From: Amniculibacterium aquaticum
GTDB lineage: Bacteria > Bacteroidota > Bacteroidia > Flavobacteriales > Weeksellaceae
Reading direction: 5' to 3'
NCBI RefSeq assembly: GCF_003852705.1
Contig: NZ_REFA01000019.1
Coordinates: 1 to 46,374, forward strand
DNA: 46,374 nucleotides
In this document: positions 30,205 to 38,659 of the stretch, piece after piece
Numbering within the stretch: the first letter of the stretch is position 1
Layout of the letters: the number at the start of each line of letters is the position of its first letter
Notes under the pieces: generated by a model
What the model was told of the DNA's origin: nothing
The model's input: the letters and a program-made list of their open reading frames with translations, nothing else
Databases searched by the model: none
Program-made: the position numbers and the translations under genes

Positions 30205-31362
30205 TTATTGTCCGGACCAACCCAGCGCCCAAGTTGGGGTGGTGGTTCCGTTACCGGCACCGCTGGCGTTGTTGTTGATGGTGTAGGTGTTATTGTTGGT
30301 TGTTACGGTGTTTCCGCTGCTGTTTTTTGCAGAAATTTCTGTGGTGATGTTGTCAAATTTCACATTGGTAATTTTTCCGTTTCCATTGAAATGGTTCAAT
30401 GTAGCATCGTGCTCCAAGTTGATGCCTGTTTTCCATCCTGAAAGTACAATGTTGTCAAAATTCCCATGGGTGCCTACTCTCAGTTTTAGGCCATCGGCTT
30501 CACCGGTAGTTGCTCCGATAAAGGTGGCATTTTTTATGGTGGGGTTGGATCTGGGATCGGCATTGTTGTTGTTGGAGTTGTTGTCACCTTCTATACCTCG
30601 GTTTCCATTGCCATCGGCTCTTCTTTTGGTGAAGATGTTTGTGGCAGTGCCGTTCCAGCCTTCGGTCCAATCAAAGGCATCGTCTTCGTTTCCGATCGAG
30701 ATTATGTTGGAAACATTTACCGTTCCACCAAAAAATTCAATTCCATCATCGGATCCATTTAACAAAGCAACATGGTTGATGGAAGTTCCATTTCCTACGG
30801 CAAATAAAGAAAGTCCGTTGAATTCTTTGTCGGCCGTGAAAATAGCTCCGGCATATTCTATTTTCACATAATTTAATACTCCGGAATTGTCATTGGCTTC
30901 GCTTCCTCCATAGGTAGCATTCCCAACTTCGGCAGTAGCTGAACTGCCTTTGTTAATGGGTGCTTTACCGCAAATTACGAGTCCACCCCAGCTACCGGGA
31001 CTTGCACTAAGCGAAGTGAAAACTACAGGTTGGGAAGCGGTGCCGTTGGCGAATATTTTGCCGCCTTGTTTTACCGTAAGATAGGATGAGGTGCCTCCTG
31101 AGGCTTCTATTCTTGTTCCGGCAGGGATAACCAAAGTGGCACCGTCGTTTACAAAGACTGGGCCGGTCATTTTGTAAACCTTGCTGGGATCTAAAGTAAG
31201 GATTTCTCCTTTCTTAATTTCTCCCTGAAAGTTGTTCGGATCCATGGTGTTTCCCGTGTTTACAGTGATTTCTTCATCGTCATTGGATCTGCAGGATTGT
31301 ACTGTGATTGCTGTTGTTGCAATGCTTGCAGCGACTAGGATGCTGAAAATTGATTTTTTCAT
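30205..31362 (-). CDS. Beta-helix lipoprotein paired with a TonB receptor
   Basis: This 385-residue lipoprotein has its lipidated Cys in VQSCRSNDDEE; the Asp/Glu run after Cys fits the Bacteroidota surface-export signal. It then has TMDPNNFQGEIKKGEILTL and a long right-handed parallel beta-helix, rich in Gly/Asn, with GSWGGLVICGKAPI, SDDGIEFFGGTVNV and DDAFDWTEGWNG. The Asp/Gly turns could bind calcium or a phosphorylated ligand. It follows the TonB receptor gene by 37 bp, so it is probably the surface partner that captures substrate for it. Substrate unknown. Confidence 0.82.
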   Translation of the reverse strand: MKKSIFSILVAASIATTAITVQSCRSNDDEEITVNTGNTMDPNNFQGEIKKGEILTLDPSKVYKMTGPVFVNDGATLVIPAGTRIEASGGTSSYLTVKQGGKIFANGTASQPVVFTSLSASPGSWGGLVICGKAPINKGSSATAEVGNATYGGSEANDNSGVLNYVKIEYAGAIFTADKEFNGLSLFAVGNGTSINHVALLNGSDDGIEFFGGTVNVSNIISIGNEDDAFDWTEGWNGTATNIFTKRRADGNGNRGIEGDNNSNNNNADPRSNPTIKNATFIGATTGEADGLKLRVGTHGNFDNIVLSGWKTGINLEHDATLNHFNGNGKITNVKFDNITTEISAKNSSGNTVTTNNNTYTINNNASGAGNGTTTPTWALGWSGQ

Positions 31363-31399
31363 TTAATTTTTATTTTATTGATTTATATTTTGTTTAATT

Positions 31400-33964
31400 T
31401 TAAAATTCATAGGACAGTCCAAGACTTACACCGCTGCCTTTTCGGTACGATTTGGAAATGAGATTGGTGGTTTTGTTCTCCTGAACCCTTTCAAACTTTG
31501 GGTTAAGAAGGTTTTTACCGCTCAAAGAAATTCCCAATCCGGATTTTAATTTTAGCTTTAAGGTGCTGTCCAAGGAGTGTATGGCTTTGTCCACCATGTT
31601 TCCTCGTTCTTCGAATCCCAAAGCATAGATGTTGTCCGACAGATAAGCGTAAGAAATCACAAAATCCAAAATTTGTTTCTTGTCCCATTTGTGTTCCCAG
31701 CCCAGGTTGATGTTGGCTAAAAAGCTGGATGCGCCTTGCATCTTGTCCAGATTCGAGATGAAATTGCTGGTGACATATTGGTTTTCGTGATCTAGTTTTT
31801 CCTTGTTCAGTTCCTGCTGGGTATGGATGTAACTGGCGTTTAGGAAGGTATATATTTTGGATTTACCTTTTTGAAACAAGTCTTTTCTAAGTTCCATTTC
31901 AGCACCGTAAACTGTACCGTAATCTCCAACATTAGCAAAGGAAACGGTGTTGGCAGAAGATGCCATGGTGATTCTGGCTATGGGGTTGGCAATGTATTTT
32001 CCAAAAGCCATTACAGAGAGCATTTCGCTTTTGTTGGGGAAGATTTCCCATTTTAAATCGACATTGTAATTGTCGGCAGGATAGAGGTCGATGTTTCCAA
32101 AACTGGTGTCGTCTATATCTTGGTATTCGAATGGTGCAACTTCCAATAACAAAGGAGTCGTATAGGTTTTAGATGCTGAAAAACGAAGGTTTTGTTTTTC
32201 GTTTACAGCATATTTTAAGTTGATTGAAGGTAGGAGTTTTTGGTATTCTCTATTGATGGTTCCACCCAAAGGAAGAATGGATGTGTTGTAGCTCATTTCT
32301 TGTTGCAAAATGTCGAACCTCAAACCCAATTGCGCGGTTAGCTTTTCATTGATTTGAAATTCAGCCAATGCATAAGCCGCATGATTGTTAAGTTCCGATT
32401 TGAAATATTGCGGTTTCAATGCTGTTTTCGCATCCCATTTTATGTCTCCACGAAATGTGACAATATCGAAGTAGGCGCCGGATTGGTAGTTGGCAAGGTT
32501 GAAAAAAGCATCGTAGTTATTGGGATCTAATGAATACGAATTTTGAGGTGCTAAAATTTTGAAATTGTATTGCGTAGCCTTGAAGTCGCTTTGCTTGTAT
32601 CTGCCGTTGTACCCAAGGGTAAGCATGGCTTTTTTGCTGAATTTATAATTGATTTTGAAGTCTCCAACGAAATCATCTTCAATCAGTCGGTCGAAGTAGC
32701 GATTATTGGCTCCTGGATTAGAGCTGGCAAAATAATTTCTTTGACTGGTTTTATCGTAAATGCTGATGTTTTGTTGTCGATCTGGTCTTTGGTTTTCAAG
32801 AAAATTATAACCCAAATTCCATGAGAATTTCACAGGTTCGGAAATCTGATGCTCGCCTCGTAACTGGTTGATGAAAAGGTTGTTGGTCTTGTAAGTGGCT
32901 CTTCTGACCTGAGTTTCGTGTTTGGTCAAAGCGAGGTCATCAAAAATATCAAAATCTCTGTCGTAGCCTTTGTAAAGGCCAAGTTTTTGCTCTGTGGTGT
33001 GCAAGAAATTGGAAGAGTAATTGAGGTTGTGTTTTGGATTTATTTTATAATTTAAATTGATCAAAGCCGTGGTGTTGGTGGCGTATTTGTATTCTTCAGA
33101 ATTGTTGTAGATTTTCAAAGGATCGTTTTGTCCGTTGTAGCTCCCTCCTGTAATTCCTTTTTGGTAATGGTAATCGTTATCGAATCCTGCATATCCGAAA
33201 GCTGAAATTTTACCCTGATTTCCCACTTTGAAATGCGTACCAAAATCCAGTCCTAGCGAAGAGTTAATTGGGGTATCTCTTTCTTGGTTAATGGTTGAGG
33301 TTTCAAAAGCGTATCCAATTTGTGCAATTTTATTTTTAATCGGTTGTTGTGTGGTTTTACTGCCCCAAAAATTAGATCCATCTTGTACTAAAAATGGATT
33401 TTTAGTTAGGGTATTGGTGTTGAATCCGGATCCTATGTTTATTTTGAAGTAGGGTTTCCCGGAATATATTTTCGATGAAATATCGATGTTGGCACCAGAA
33501 ACATCGCCCCAGTTTTTTGGGTGATACACTTTCTCTAAACCGATGTGTTCGATCATGTCCGTTTTTATGATGGAAAGGTCTATGTTTTTCAGTAAAGGAT
33601 CGTTCGATGGGATGGGCAATCCGTTAATGGTTGTCGTATTGTTTCTGTCTCCCAAACCACGGATGAAAATTTGGTTGCTTCCTTCTTGTTTTTGTGATCC
33701 TGTTGCTTTGGTAATGGCGGTAGAGGCGTCTCCAATTCCTTGTTTTTCCAATTGGCTGATGCCCAGTCTTTCGATAACTTCTGCCGATTTTTTTTGGATG
33801 CTCATGATGCTGTTTTCTGTACTTTTTTTACCAACACCTTGCAGGATAACCACTTCGATTTCTTTGGTTTTTGTTAGGCTGTCCTTTTCTTTTTTTTGTC
33901 CAAATATCGATTGCGAACTGCATAGTATAATGAGTGTAGCAATGCTTAATTTACAATTTTTCAT
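31400..33964 (-). CDS. TonB-dependent outer-membrane receptor
   Basis: This 854-residue receptor has a signal peptide (about 1-22, SQSIFGQ) and a plug domain (about 40-170), with IEVVILQGVGKKSTENSIMSIQKKS and IFIRGLGDRNNTTTINGLPIPS. The barrel ends SKSYRKGSGVSLGLSYEF. There is no carboxypeptidase-like N-terminal extension, unlike SusC proteins, and no SusD partner. The adjacent beta-helix lipoprotein takes that place. A triple 11-bp direct repeat upstream hints at Pho-type control, making phosphate or organophosphate a candidate cargo; this is inference only. Confidence 0.9.
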   Translation of the reverse strand: MKNCKLSIATLIILCSSQSIFGQKKEKDSLTKTKEIEVVILQGVGKKSTENSIMSIQKKSAEVIERLGISQLEKQGIGDASTAITKATGSQKQEGSNQIFIRGLGDRNNTTTINGLPIPSNDPLLKNIDLSIIKTDMIEHIGLEKVYHPKNWGDVSGANIDISSKIYSGKPYFKINIGSGFNTNTLTKNPFLVQDGSNFWGSKTTQQPIKNKIAQIGYAFETSTINQERDTPINSSLGLDFGTHFKVGNQGKISAFGYAGFDNDYHYQKGITGGSYNGQNDPLKIYNNSEEYKYATNTTALINLNYKINPKHNLNYSSNFLHTTEQKLGLYKGYDRDFDIFDDLALTKHETQVRRATYKTNNLFINQLRGEHQISEPVKFSWNLGYNFLENQRPDRQQNISIYDKTSQRNYFASSNPGANNRYFDRLIEDDFVGDFKINYKFSKKAMLTLGYNGRYKQSDFKATQYNFKILAPQNSYSLDPNNYDAFFNLANYQSGAYFDIVTFRGDIKWDAKTALKPQYFKSELNNHAAYALAEFQINEKLTAQLGLRFDILQQEMSYNTSILPLGGTINREYQKLLPSINLKYAVNEKQNLRFSASKTYTTPLLLEVAPFEYQDIDDTSFGNIDLYPADNYNVDLKWEIFPNKSEMLSVMAFGKYIANPIARITMASSANTVSFANVGDYGTVYGAEMELRKDLFQKGKSKIYTFLNASYIHTQQELNKEKLDHENQYVTSNFISNLDKMQGASSFLANINLGWEHKWDKKQILDFVISYAYLSDNIYALGFEERGNMVDKAIHSLDSTLKLKLKSGLGISLSGKNLLNPKFERVQENKTTNLISKSYRKGSGVSLGLSYEF

Positions 33965-34027
33965 TCTTACTTTTTTATCTTTTTTAACACCGCAAAGTAA
34001 GGTTGAAACAGGAAAATAATCGATTTT

Positions 34028-34060
34028 GTAATCTTTAATAAATCTTTAAAAAAGTGTTAA
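34028..34060 (-). promoter_or_regulatory. Three tandem 11-bp repeats (Pho-box-like) upstream of the TonB receptor
   Basis: On the minus strand the units are TTAACACTTTT, TTAAAGATTTA and TTAAAGATTAC, in exact 11-bp register. This resembles the TTAACA-N5 boxes bound by PhoP/PhoB-type regulators. They end 28 bp before a -7-like TTACTTTG that starts at 34000. Confidence 0.5.
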
Positions 34061-34282
34061 TAATTTTATCGTATTGTAAATGGAATATGAACAATAGACG
34101 GTTTTGAAAACGAGTATTAAATTGATGTGGCGGTCGTAACGAGGTTTGTACTTCCTTTTAGGTGTTTTTGTTGGGTATTAATTCTTCAAAAAATCCTTGT
34201 TAACTGTTAGTAATATTGGTGTTTTTCATCAAGTTTTACTTTAAAAATCAGTGAGAAAAAAAAATATCGTTTAATTTTTTTG
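34061..34282. other. Intergenic stretch without a recognised gene
   Basis: The 373 bp between the TonB receptor and the GT5-like gene hold the repeats and promoter listed separately. In the remaining AT-rich sequence I see no coding frame, RNA gene or strong hairpin. Confidence 0.5.
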
Positions 34283-34290
34283 TAAATTTG
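34283..34290 (+). promoter_or_regulatory. -7 box of the GT5-like gene
   Basis: TAAATTTG matches TAnnTTTG, 47 bp before the ATG at 34338. Confidence 0.65.
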
Positions 34291-34337
34291 CAGAATATAG
34301 GTGTATCAACTTTAAAAACAAGATAGAAATTATTATT

Positions 34338-35114
34338 ATGCCGAATCAGAAAATACTTTATGTTACCACTGCAATGTATCCTTACCAAGAAGATGATAAT
34401 TTGGCCGCAATGGTAAATAAAATGGCTCTAAAGATGTATCAGGAAGGTAACGATGTTAGGGTTTTTATGCCAAGATTTGGACAAATCAGTGAAAGAAAAT
34501 TCCAGCTTCACGAAGTGATTCGTCTTTCTGGTATGAATGTGATTATCAATGACTTGGATCAGCCTTTGATTATAAAGGTGGCTTCTCTTCCTGGCGAAAG
34601 ACTTCAGGTGTATTTTATTGAAAATGAAGAGTATTTCAAGAGAAAACAATTTTATTTTGACGACCAAGATCAACCTTTCGACGACAACGACGAAAGAGCA
34701 ATTTTCTTTGCTAGAGGGGTTATCGAAACCGTTAAAAAATTAAATTGGGTTCCGGATGTTATTCATATCAACGGATGGATGTCTTCTTTTGTGCCAATTT
34801 ATCTAAAGACTTATTATAAAAACGATAATTATTTTGCAGATACCAAAATTGTACTTTCTTTGTACAATGAAAAAGACGGTAAGATCCAAAATCAAATCGA
34901 AGATAAAATGAAATTCGATAATATCGAAGGACTTTCTGCGTTTAAAAAACCGACCTTCCAAAGTTTCGTTGCCGAAAGTATGAACTTTGTTGACGCTGTG
35001 GTGAAAGGAGATGAATTCCTTGAAGGGCTTTTAGATAAAGAGTTTACTAAGACCCAAACCACTAAAATGGAATATTTGGAAATTGATGCCATAGGAACAT
35101 TATACGATAAATAA
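34338..35114 (+). CDS. Glycogen/starch synthase N-terminal-domain-like protein (GT5), short form
   Basis: This 258-residue protein matches only the N-terminal Rossmann half of glycogen synthases: ILYVTTAMYPY, VRVFMPRFG, RAIFFARGVIETVKKLNWVPDVIHINGWMS. The C-terminal nucleotide-sugar-binding half is absent. The usual ADP-glucose-binding KxGGL near residue 18 is replaced by EDDNL. Catalytic glycogen synthesis therefore looks unlikely; a regulatory or binding role is more probable. The order GT5-like gene, DUF4270 gene, glmS next to panC is familiar from flavobacteria. DUF4270 follows after 6 bp. Confidence 0.8.
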   Translation: MPNQKILYVTTAMYPYQEDDNLAAMVNKMALKMYQEGNDVRVFMPRFGQISERKFQLHEVIRLSGMNVIINDLDQPLIIKVASLPGERLQVYFIENEEYFKRKQFYFDDQDQPFDDNDERAIFFARGVIETVKKLNWVPDVIHINGWMSSFVPIYLKTYYKNDNYFADTKIVLSLYNEKDGKIQNQIEDKMKFDNIEGLSAFKKPTFQSFVAESMNFVDAVVKGDEFLEGLLDKEFTKTQTTKMEYLEIDAIGTLYDK

Positions 35115-35120
35115 TCATTG

Positions 35121-36647
35121 ATGAAAATAAATATTAATAAAATCTATAGCGCTTCTGCAATTGTTTTCGGAAGTGTTTTTTTGTTAAACTGCGAACCCAA
35201 TGCGGACAGTTTAGGTGAACAGTTTTTTGCTGACAGCATGGTGCAAGGCGAACAAAAATCGTACGGACTAATCGCAAATAACCTGAACAATAACGATACG
35301 GTAAGGGTAGATGCCACTCGCTTGCAATACGCCAGTCTTGGTGCTTTTGACGAGCCTGTTTTTGGTATGCAAAAATCGTCCTTCGTAACCCAAGTCAGAA
35401 TGGATGCTTACAATCCGGACTTCGGGACCAATGCCGTTGTCGATTCTGCAGTCTTGGTGCTGAAACCGTTGTACGCATCGGATTCTTTAACCACAACTAC
35501 AGACGAAAATTATATCTATCCTGAAGGAAATATTCCTGCTAAAAAAGTGGTAGAGTCGTATCCGGTTCAGAAATACGGTAAAACGAAAATTGGTGGTAAA
35601 ACCCTATTCAATATAAAAGTTCATGAAGTATCCGAGTTTTTGTATGGAAGTGCAGATCCCATTTATTCCAACAAAATTGTTGCCTACAATACTTTGTTGG
35701 GATCTAAAGTTTTTGACGGTCAAGTAAACACGGTGAAGATCACGAAGGACTCCGATGCTTCTGCTTTGTGGAGTTCTACGGTAGGAAGTCTTAGAATACC
35801 GTTGGATGCTTCCTTTTTCCAATCAAAAATTATAGCCAAAAAAGGCAGTCAAGAATTGAGCGATGCCTCCAACTTCATCCGTTATTTTCAAGGCGTTAGA
35901 GTTTCCGTTGATGAAAATGATGGATACATGATGAAGTTTACCCCAACCGATGCTCAAATTGTGATGTATTATAAATACGACAAATTAGAAAACGGAGTAA
36001 ATACCCGACCTCAGAAAACATTCAATTTCAATCTGGGCACGGGAAACACCCAGTTCAGTCAGATTCAGTACAATCGTAATTCAACCATGGTAGCAACGGC
36101 GATGGGAAATATTAATCCGAACGGTGACTCCAAATTATTCCTTCAAGGAATGGGAGGTCCAGGAGCGGTTTTGAAAATTCCGGCTGCAACCATTGCTGAA
36201 TTAAAAGCAAAATATCAAAATGAAAAAATAGGCATCATCACCGCCAAAATCCGTTTGTACTCAGATGTTACCGTTTGGAACAATAAATATGCAAAGCCAA
36301 CCGATTTCTTGTTCAATACCAGAAATGCAACCTCATTTATATCGGATATCAATACCTTGACCGGTGCGCCGGGTTTTCAACTGATAAAGTATTATGATAT
36401 CGACAAAAATCCTGCATATTACGACATTACGATTACCAAATCGTTGAAGGATATTGTAGAAAAAGAGGAAGCAAATTCAGACTTTGTGATCAATATCGGT
36501 AGTTATTTGAAAAACTCACAAACCGGAAATTTCTTTGGTCTGAACTATCACGATAGAGCGTACAAACCCAATAGAATTGTCTTGGTGGGTACCGATGCAA
36601 ACAATGCAAACAGAGCACAGTTGAATGTGATCTACGGAAAAAAGTAA
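35121..36647 (+). CDS. DUF4270 family lipoprotein
   Basis: This 508-residue predicted lipoprotein has signal and lipobox at the N-terminus (VFLLNC, Cys25 or 26, then EPNADSLGEQF). It contains long beta-rich segments with NFNLGTGNTQFSQ and FLQGMGGPGAVLKIP characteristic of DUF4270. The family's function is unknown; it is confined largely to Bacteroidota. I used the ATG at 35121; a TTG one codon upstream is also in frame. It is coupled with the GT5-like gene and followed by glmS after 50 bp. Confidence 0.88.
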   Translation: MKININKIYSASAIVFGSVFLLNCEPNADSLGEQFFADSMVQGEQKSYGLIANNLNNNDTVRVDATRLQYASLGAFDEPVFGMQKSSFVTQVRMDAYNPDFGTNAVVDSAVLVLKPLYASDSLTTTTDENYIYPEGNIPAKKVVESYPVQKYGKTKIGGKTLFNIKVHEVSEFLYGSADPIYSNKIVAYNTLLGSKVFDGQVNTVKITKDSDASALWSSTVGSLRIPLDASFFQSKIIAKKGSQELSDASNFIRYFQGVRVSVDENDGYMMKFTPTDAQIVMYYKYDKLENGVNTRPQKTFNFNLGTGNTQFSQIQYNRNSTMVATAMGNINPNGDSKLFLQGMGGPGAVLKIPAATIAELKAKYQNEKIGIITAKIRLYSDVTVWNNKYAKPTDFLFNTRNATSFISDINTLTGAPGFQLIKYYDIDKNPAYYDITITKSLKDIVEKEEANSDFVINIGSYLKNSQTGNFFGLNYHDRAYKPNRIVLVGTDANNANRAQLNVIYGKK

Positions 36648-36697
36648 AAGAAAAATAAACCTAAGTAAAAATTAAAAACTAAAATCAATAAAAAATT

Positions 36698-38551
36698 ATG
36701 TGTGGAATTGTAGGATATACCGGCTTTAGGGATGCTTATGAAGTGGTGATTAATGGACTGAGAAGGCTGGAATACAGAGGATATGACAGTGCTGGTATTG
36801 TTTTGAGAGATAAAAACAACCAGTTTGAATTAAAGAAAACAAAAGGAAAAGTTGATGATTTGGTAGAGGTTTCATCTCAGTTAAAGGAAACTTCAACCAT
36901 TGGGATGGGACATACACGATGGGCAACTCACGGAGTGCCAAGTGATAGAAACTCGCATCCACACATGTCCAATAACGAGAAAATCGTTTTGGTGCATAAC
37001 GGGATTATCGAAAACTACGATACCATAAAAACCATGCTTACGGAGAAAGGATTTACCTTTCAATCTGAAACAGATACTGAAGTTTTGGTCAATTTGATAC
37101 AATTCGTAATGGACGAAAATGCCAATTTGGATTTTCCGACAGCCGTAAGATTTGCATTGAATGAAGTTTACGGAGCGTATGCAATTACAGTAATGCATCA
37201 GGATTTCCCTGGAGAATTGGTTGTTGCCAGATTGGGATCTCCTTTGGCTATTGGTTTGGGAGAAAACGAATTCTTTATCGCCTCCGACGCATCTCCTTTT
37301 GTTGAATTCACCAAAGAAGCCATCTATTTGGAAGAAGGACACATGGCGATCATCTCTCTAGAAAAAGGAGTGGATATTAGAAGCATCCAAGACAATTCTA
37401 AAATTGAACCGGCCATCCAAGAATTAAAACTCAATTTGGAACAAATTGAAAAAGGAGGATACGAGCATTTTATGCTGAAAGAAATCTTCGAACAGCCAAA
37501 ATCCATTCACGATACCATGAGAGGAAGAATCTTGGTGAATGAAGGTGTGGTAAAAATGGCCGGGATTTGGGATCATTTAGAAAAATTCAAGAATGCCAAA
37601 AGAATCATCATCATCGCTTGCGGTACCTCTTGGCACGCCGGTTTGGTCGGTGAATATTTAATCGAAGAATTTGCAAGAATCCCTGTTGAGGTAGAATATG
37701 CTTCAGAATTTAGATACAGAAACCCAATCATCAATAGCGACGATGTCGTGATTGCTATTTCTCAATCTGGAGAGACGGCAGATACCATGGCAGCATTGAA
37801 ATTGGCAAAAGAAAAAGGAGCTTTCATATACGGAATTTGTAATGTTGTCGATTCTTCCATTGCGAGGATTACCGATGCGGGATCTTATACCCATGCAGGT
37901 CCAGAAATTGGAGTGGCTTCTACAAAAGCTTTTACAGCTCAGTTGGTGATTTTGTCTCTGATTGCATTGAAATTGGGGAAACACAACGGTCAGTTGGGCA
38001 ATGCCGAGTTCATGAGTCTCATTGCGGAATTGGATGCTTTACCTACTAAAATTGAAGAAGTTCTGCATGCAACACACGATTTGGTTAAAGAAATTTCAAA
38101 AGATTTTGTAAATGCTCAAAATTTCCTATATTTAGGCCGTGGTTATAATTATCCATCAGCTTTGGAAGGAGCTCTAAAATTGAAAGAGATTTCTTACATC
38201 CATGCAGAAGGATATCCGGCAGCTGAAATGAAACACGGACCTATCGCTTTGATCGACGAAAATATGCCTATCGTGATTATTGCTCCTAAAAAAGGACATT
38301 ATGATAAATTGGTAAGCAATGTTCAAGAAATTAAAGCCAGAAAAGGAAAAGTAATTGCCGTAGTGAACAAAGGAGATGTTCAGGTGAGCGAAATGTCGGA
38401 TTATGTTATCGAAATCCCAGAAACTTCAGAATGCTATTCTCCAATTGTTTCTGCGATTCCGTTGCAGTTGTTGGCCTATTACATTGCAGTGTACAGAGGG
38501 GCAAATGTAGATCAGCCGAGAAACCTTGCGAAATCCGTAACCGTGGAGTAA
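36698..38551 (+). CDS. glmS: Glutamine-fructose-6-phosphate aminotransferase (isomerizing)
   Basis: This 617-residue enzyme makes glucosamine-6-phosphate for peptidoglycan and LPS. The N-terminal glutaminase begins with the nucleophile Cys2 (MCGIVGYTG) and has GHTRWATHG and HNGIIENY. Two SIS domains follow (IACGTSWHAGLVGEY, ISQSGETADT, GRGYNYPSALEGALKLKE). The C-terminus LAKSVTVE is canonical. No glmS ribozyme-like leader is seen in the 50-bp upstream gap. Confidence 0.97.
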   Translation: MCGIVGYTGFRDAYEVVINGLRRLEYRGYDSAGIVLRDKNNQFELKKTKGKVDDLVEVSSQLKETSTIGMGHTRWATHGVPSDRNSHPHMSNNEKIVLVHNGIIENYDTIKTMLTEKGFTFQSETDTEVLVNLIQFVMDENANLDFPTAVRFALNEVYGAYAITVMHQDFPGELVVARLGSPLAIGLGENEFFIASDASPFVEFTKEAIYLEEGHMAIISLEKGVDIRSIQDNSKIEPAIQELKLNLEQIEKGGYEHFMLKEIFEQPKSIHDTMRGRILVNEGVVKMAGIWDHLEKFKNAKRIIIIACGTSWHAGLVGEYLIEEFARIPVEVEYASEFRYRNPIINSDDVVIAISQSGETADTMAALKLAKEKGAFIYGICNVVDSSIARITDAGSYTHAGPEIGVASTKAFTAQLVILSLIALKLGKHNGQLGNAEFMSLIAELDALPTKIEEVLHATHDLVKEISKDFVNAQNFLYLGRGYNYPSALEGALKLKEISYIHAEGYPAAEMKHGPIALIDENMPIVIIAPKKGHYDKLVSNVQEIKARKGKVIAVVNKGDVQVSEMSDYVIEIPETSECYSPIVSAIPLQLLAYYIAVYRGANVDQPRNLAKSVTVE

Positions 38552-38576
38552 TTTCCATTTTGAAATGTAATAATTC

Positions 38577-38608
38577 AAGATTTTTTTCGGTTTTTCAAAA
38601 AAAATCTT
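38577..38608 (+). terminator. Weak terminator-like hairpin after glmS
   Basis: An AAGATTTTTTT/AAAAAAATCTT stem with a ten-base loop is nearly all A-T, so stability is doubtful. Confidence 0.35.
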
Positions 38609-38659
38609 AATAGTTTGTTAAAAAAATTATATATTTACCGCTTAATTATAAAAAACAAC

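Noticed and set aside
30287-30871. A 194-codon open frame opposite the beta-helix lipoprotein gene.
   Set aside because: It is an antisense shadow in a Gly/Asn-rich coding region; it has no recognisable motif or promoter.
36648-36697. A glmS ribozyme in the leader of glmS.
   Set aside because: The 50-bp gap is too short and A-rich to hold that ribozyme.
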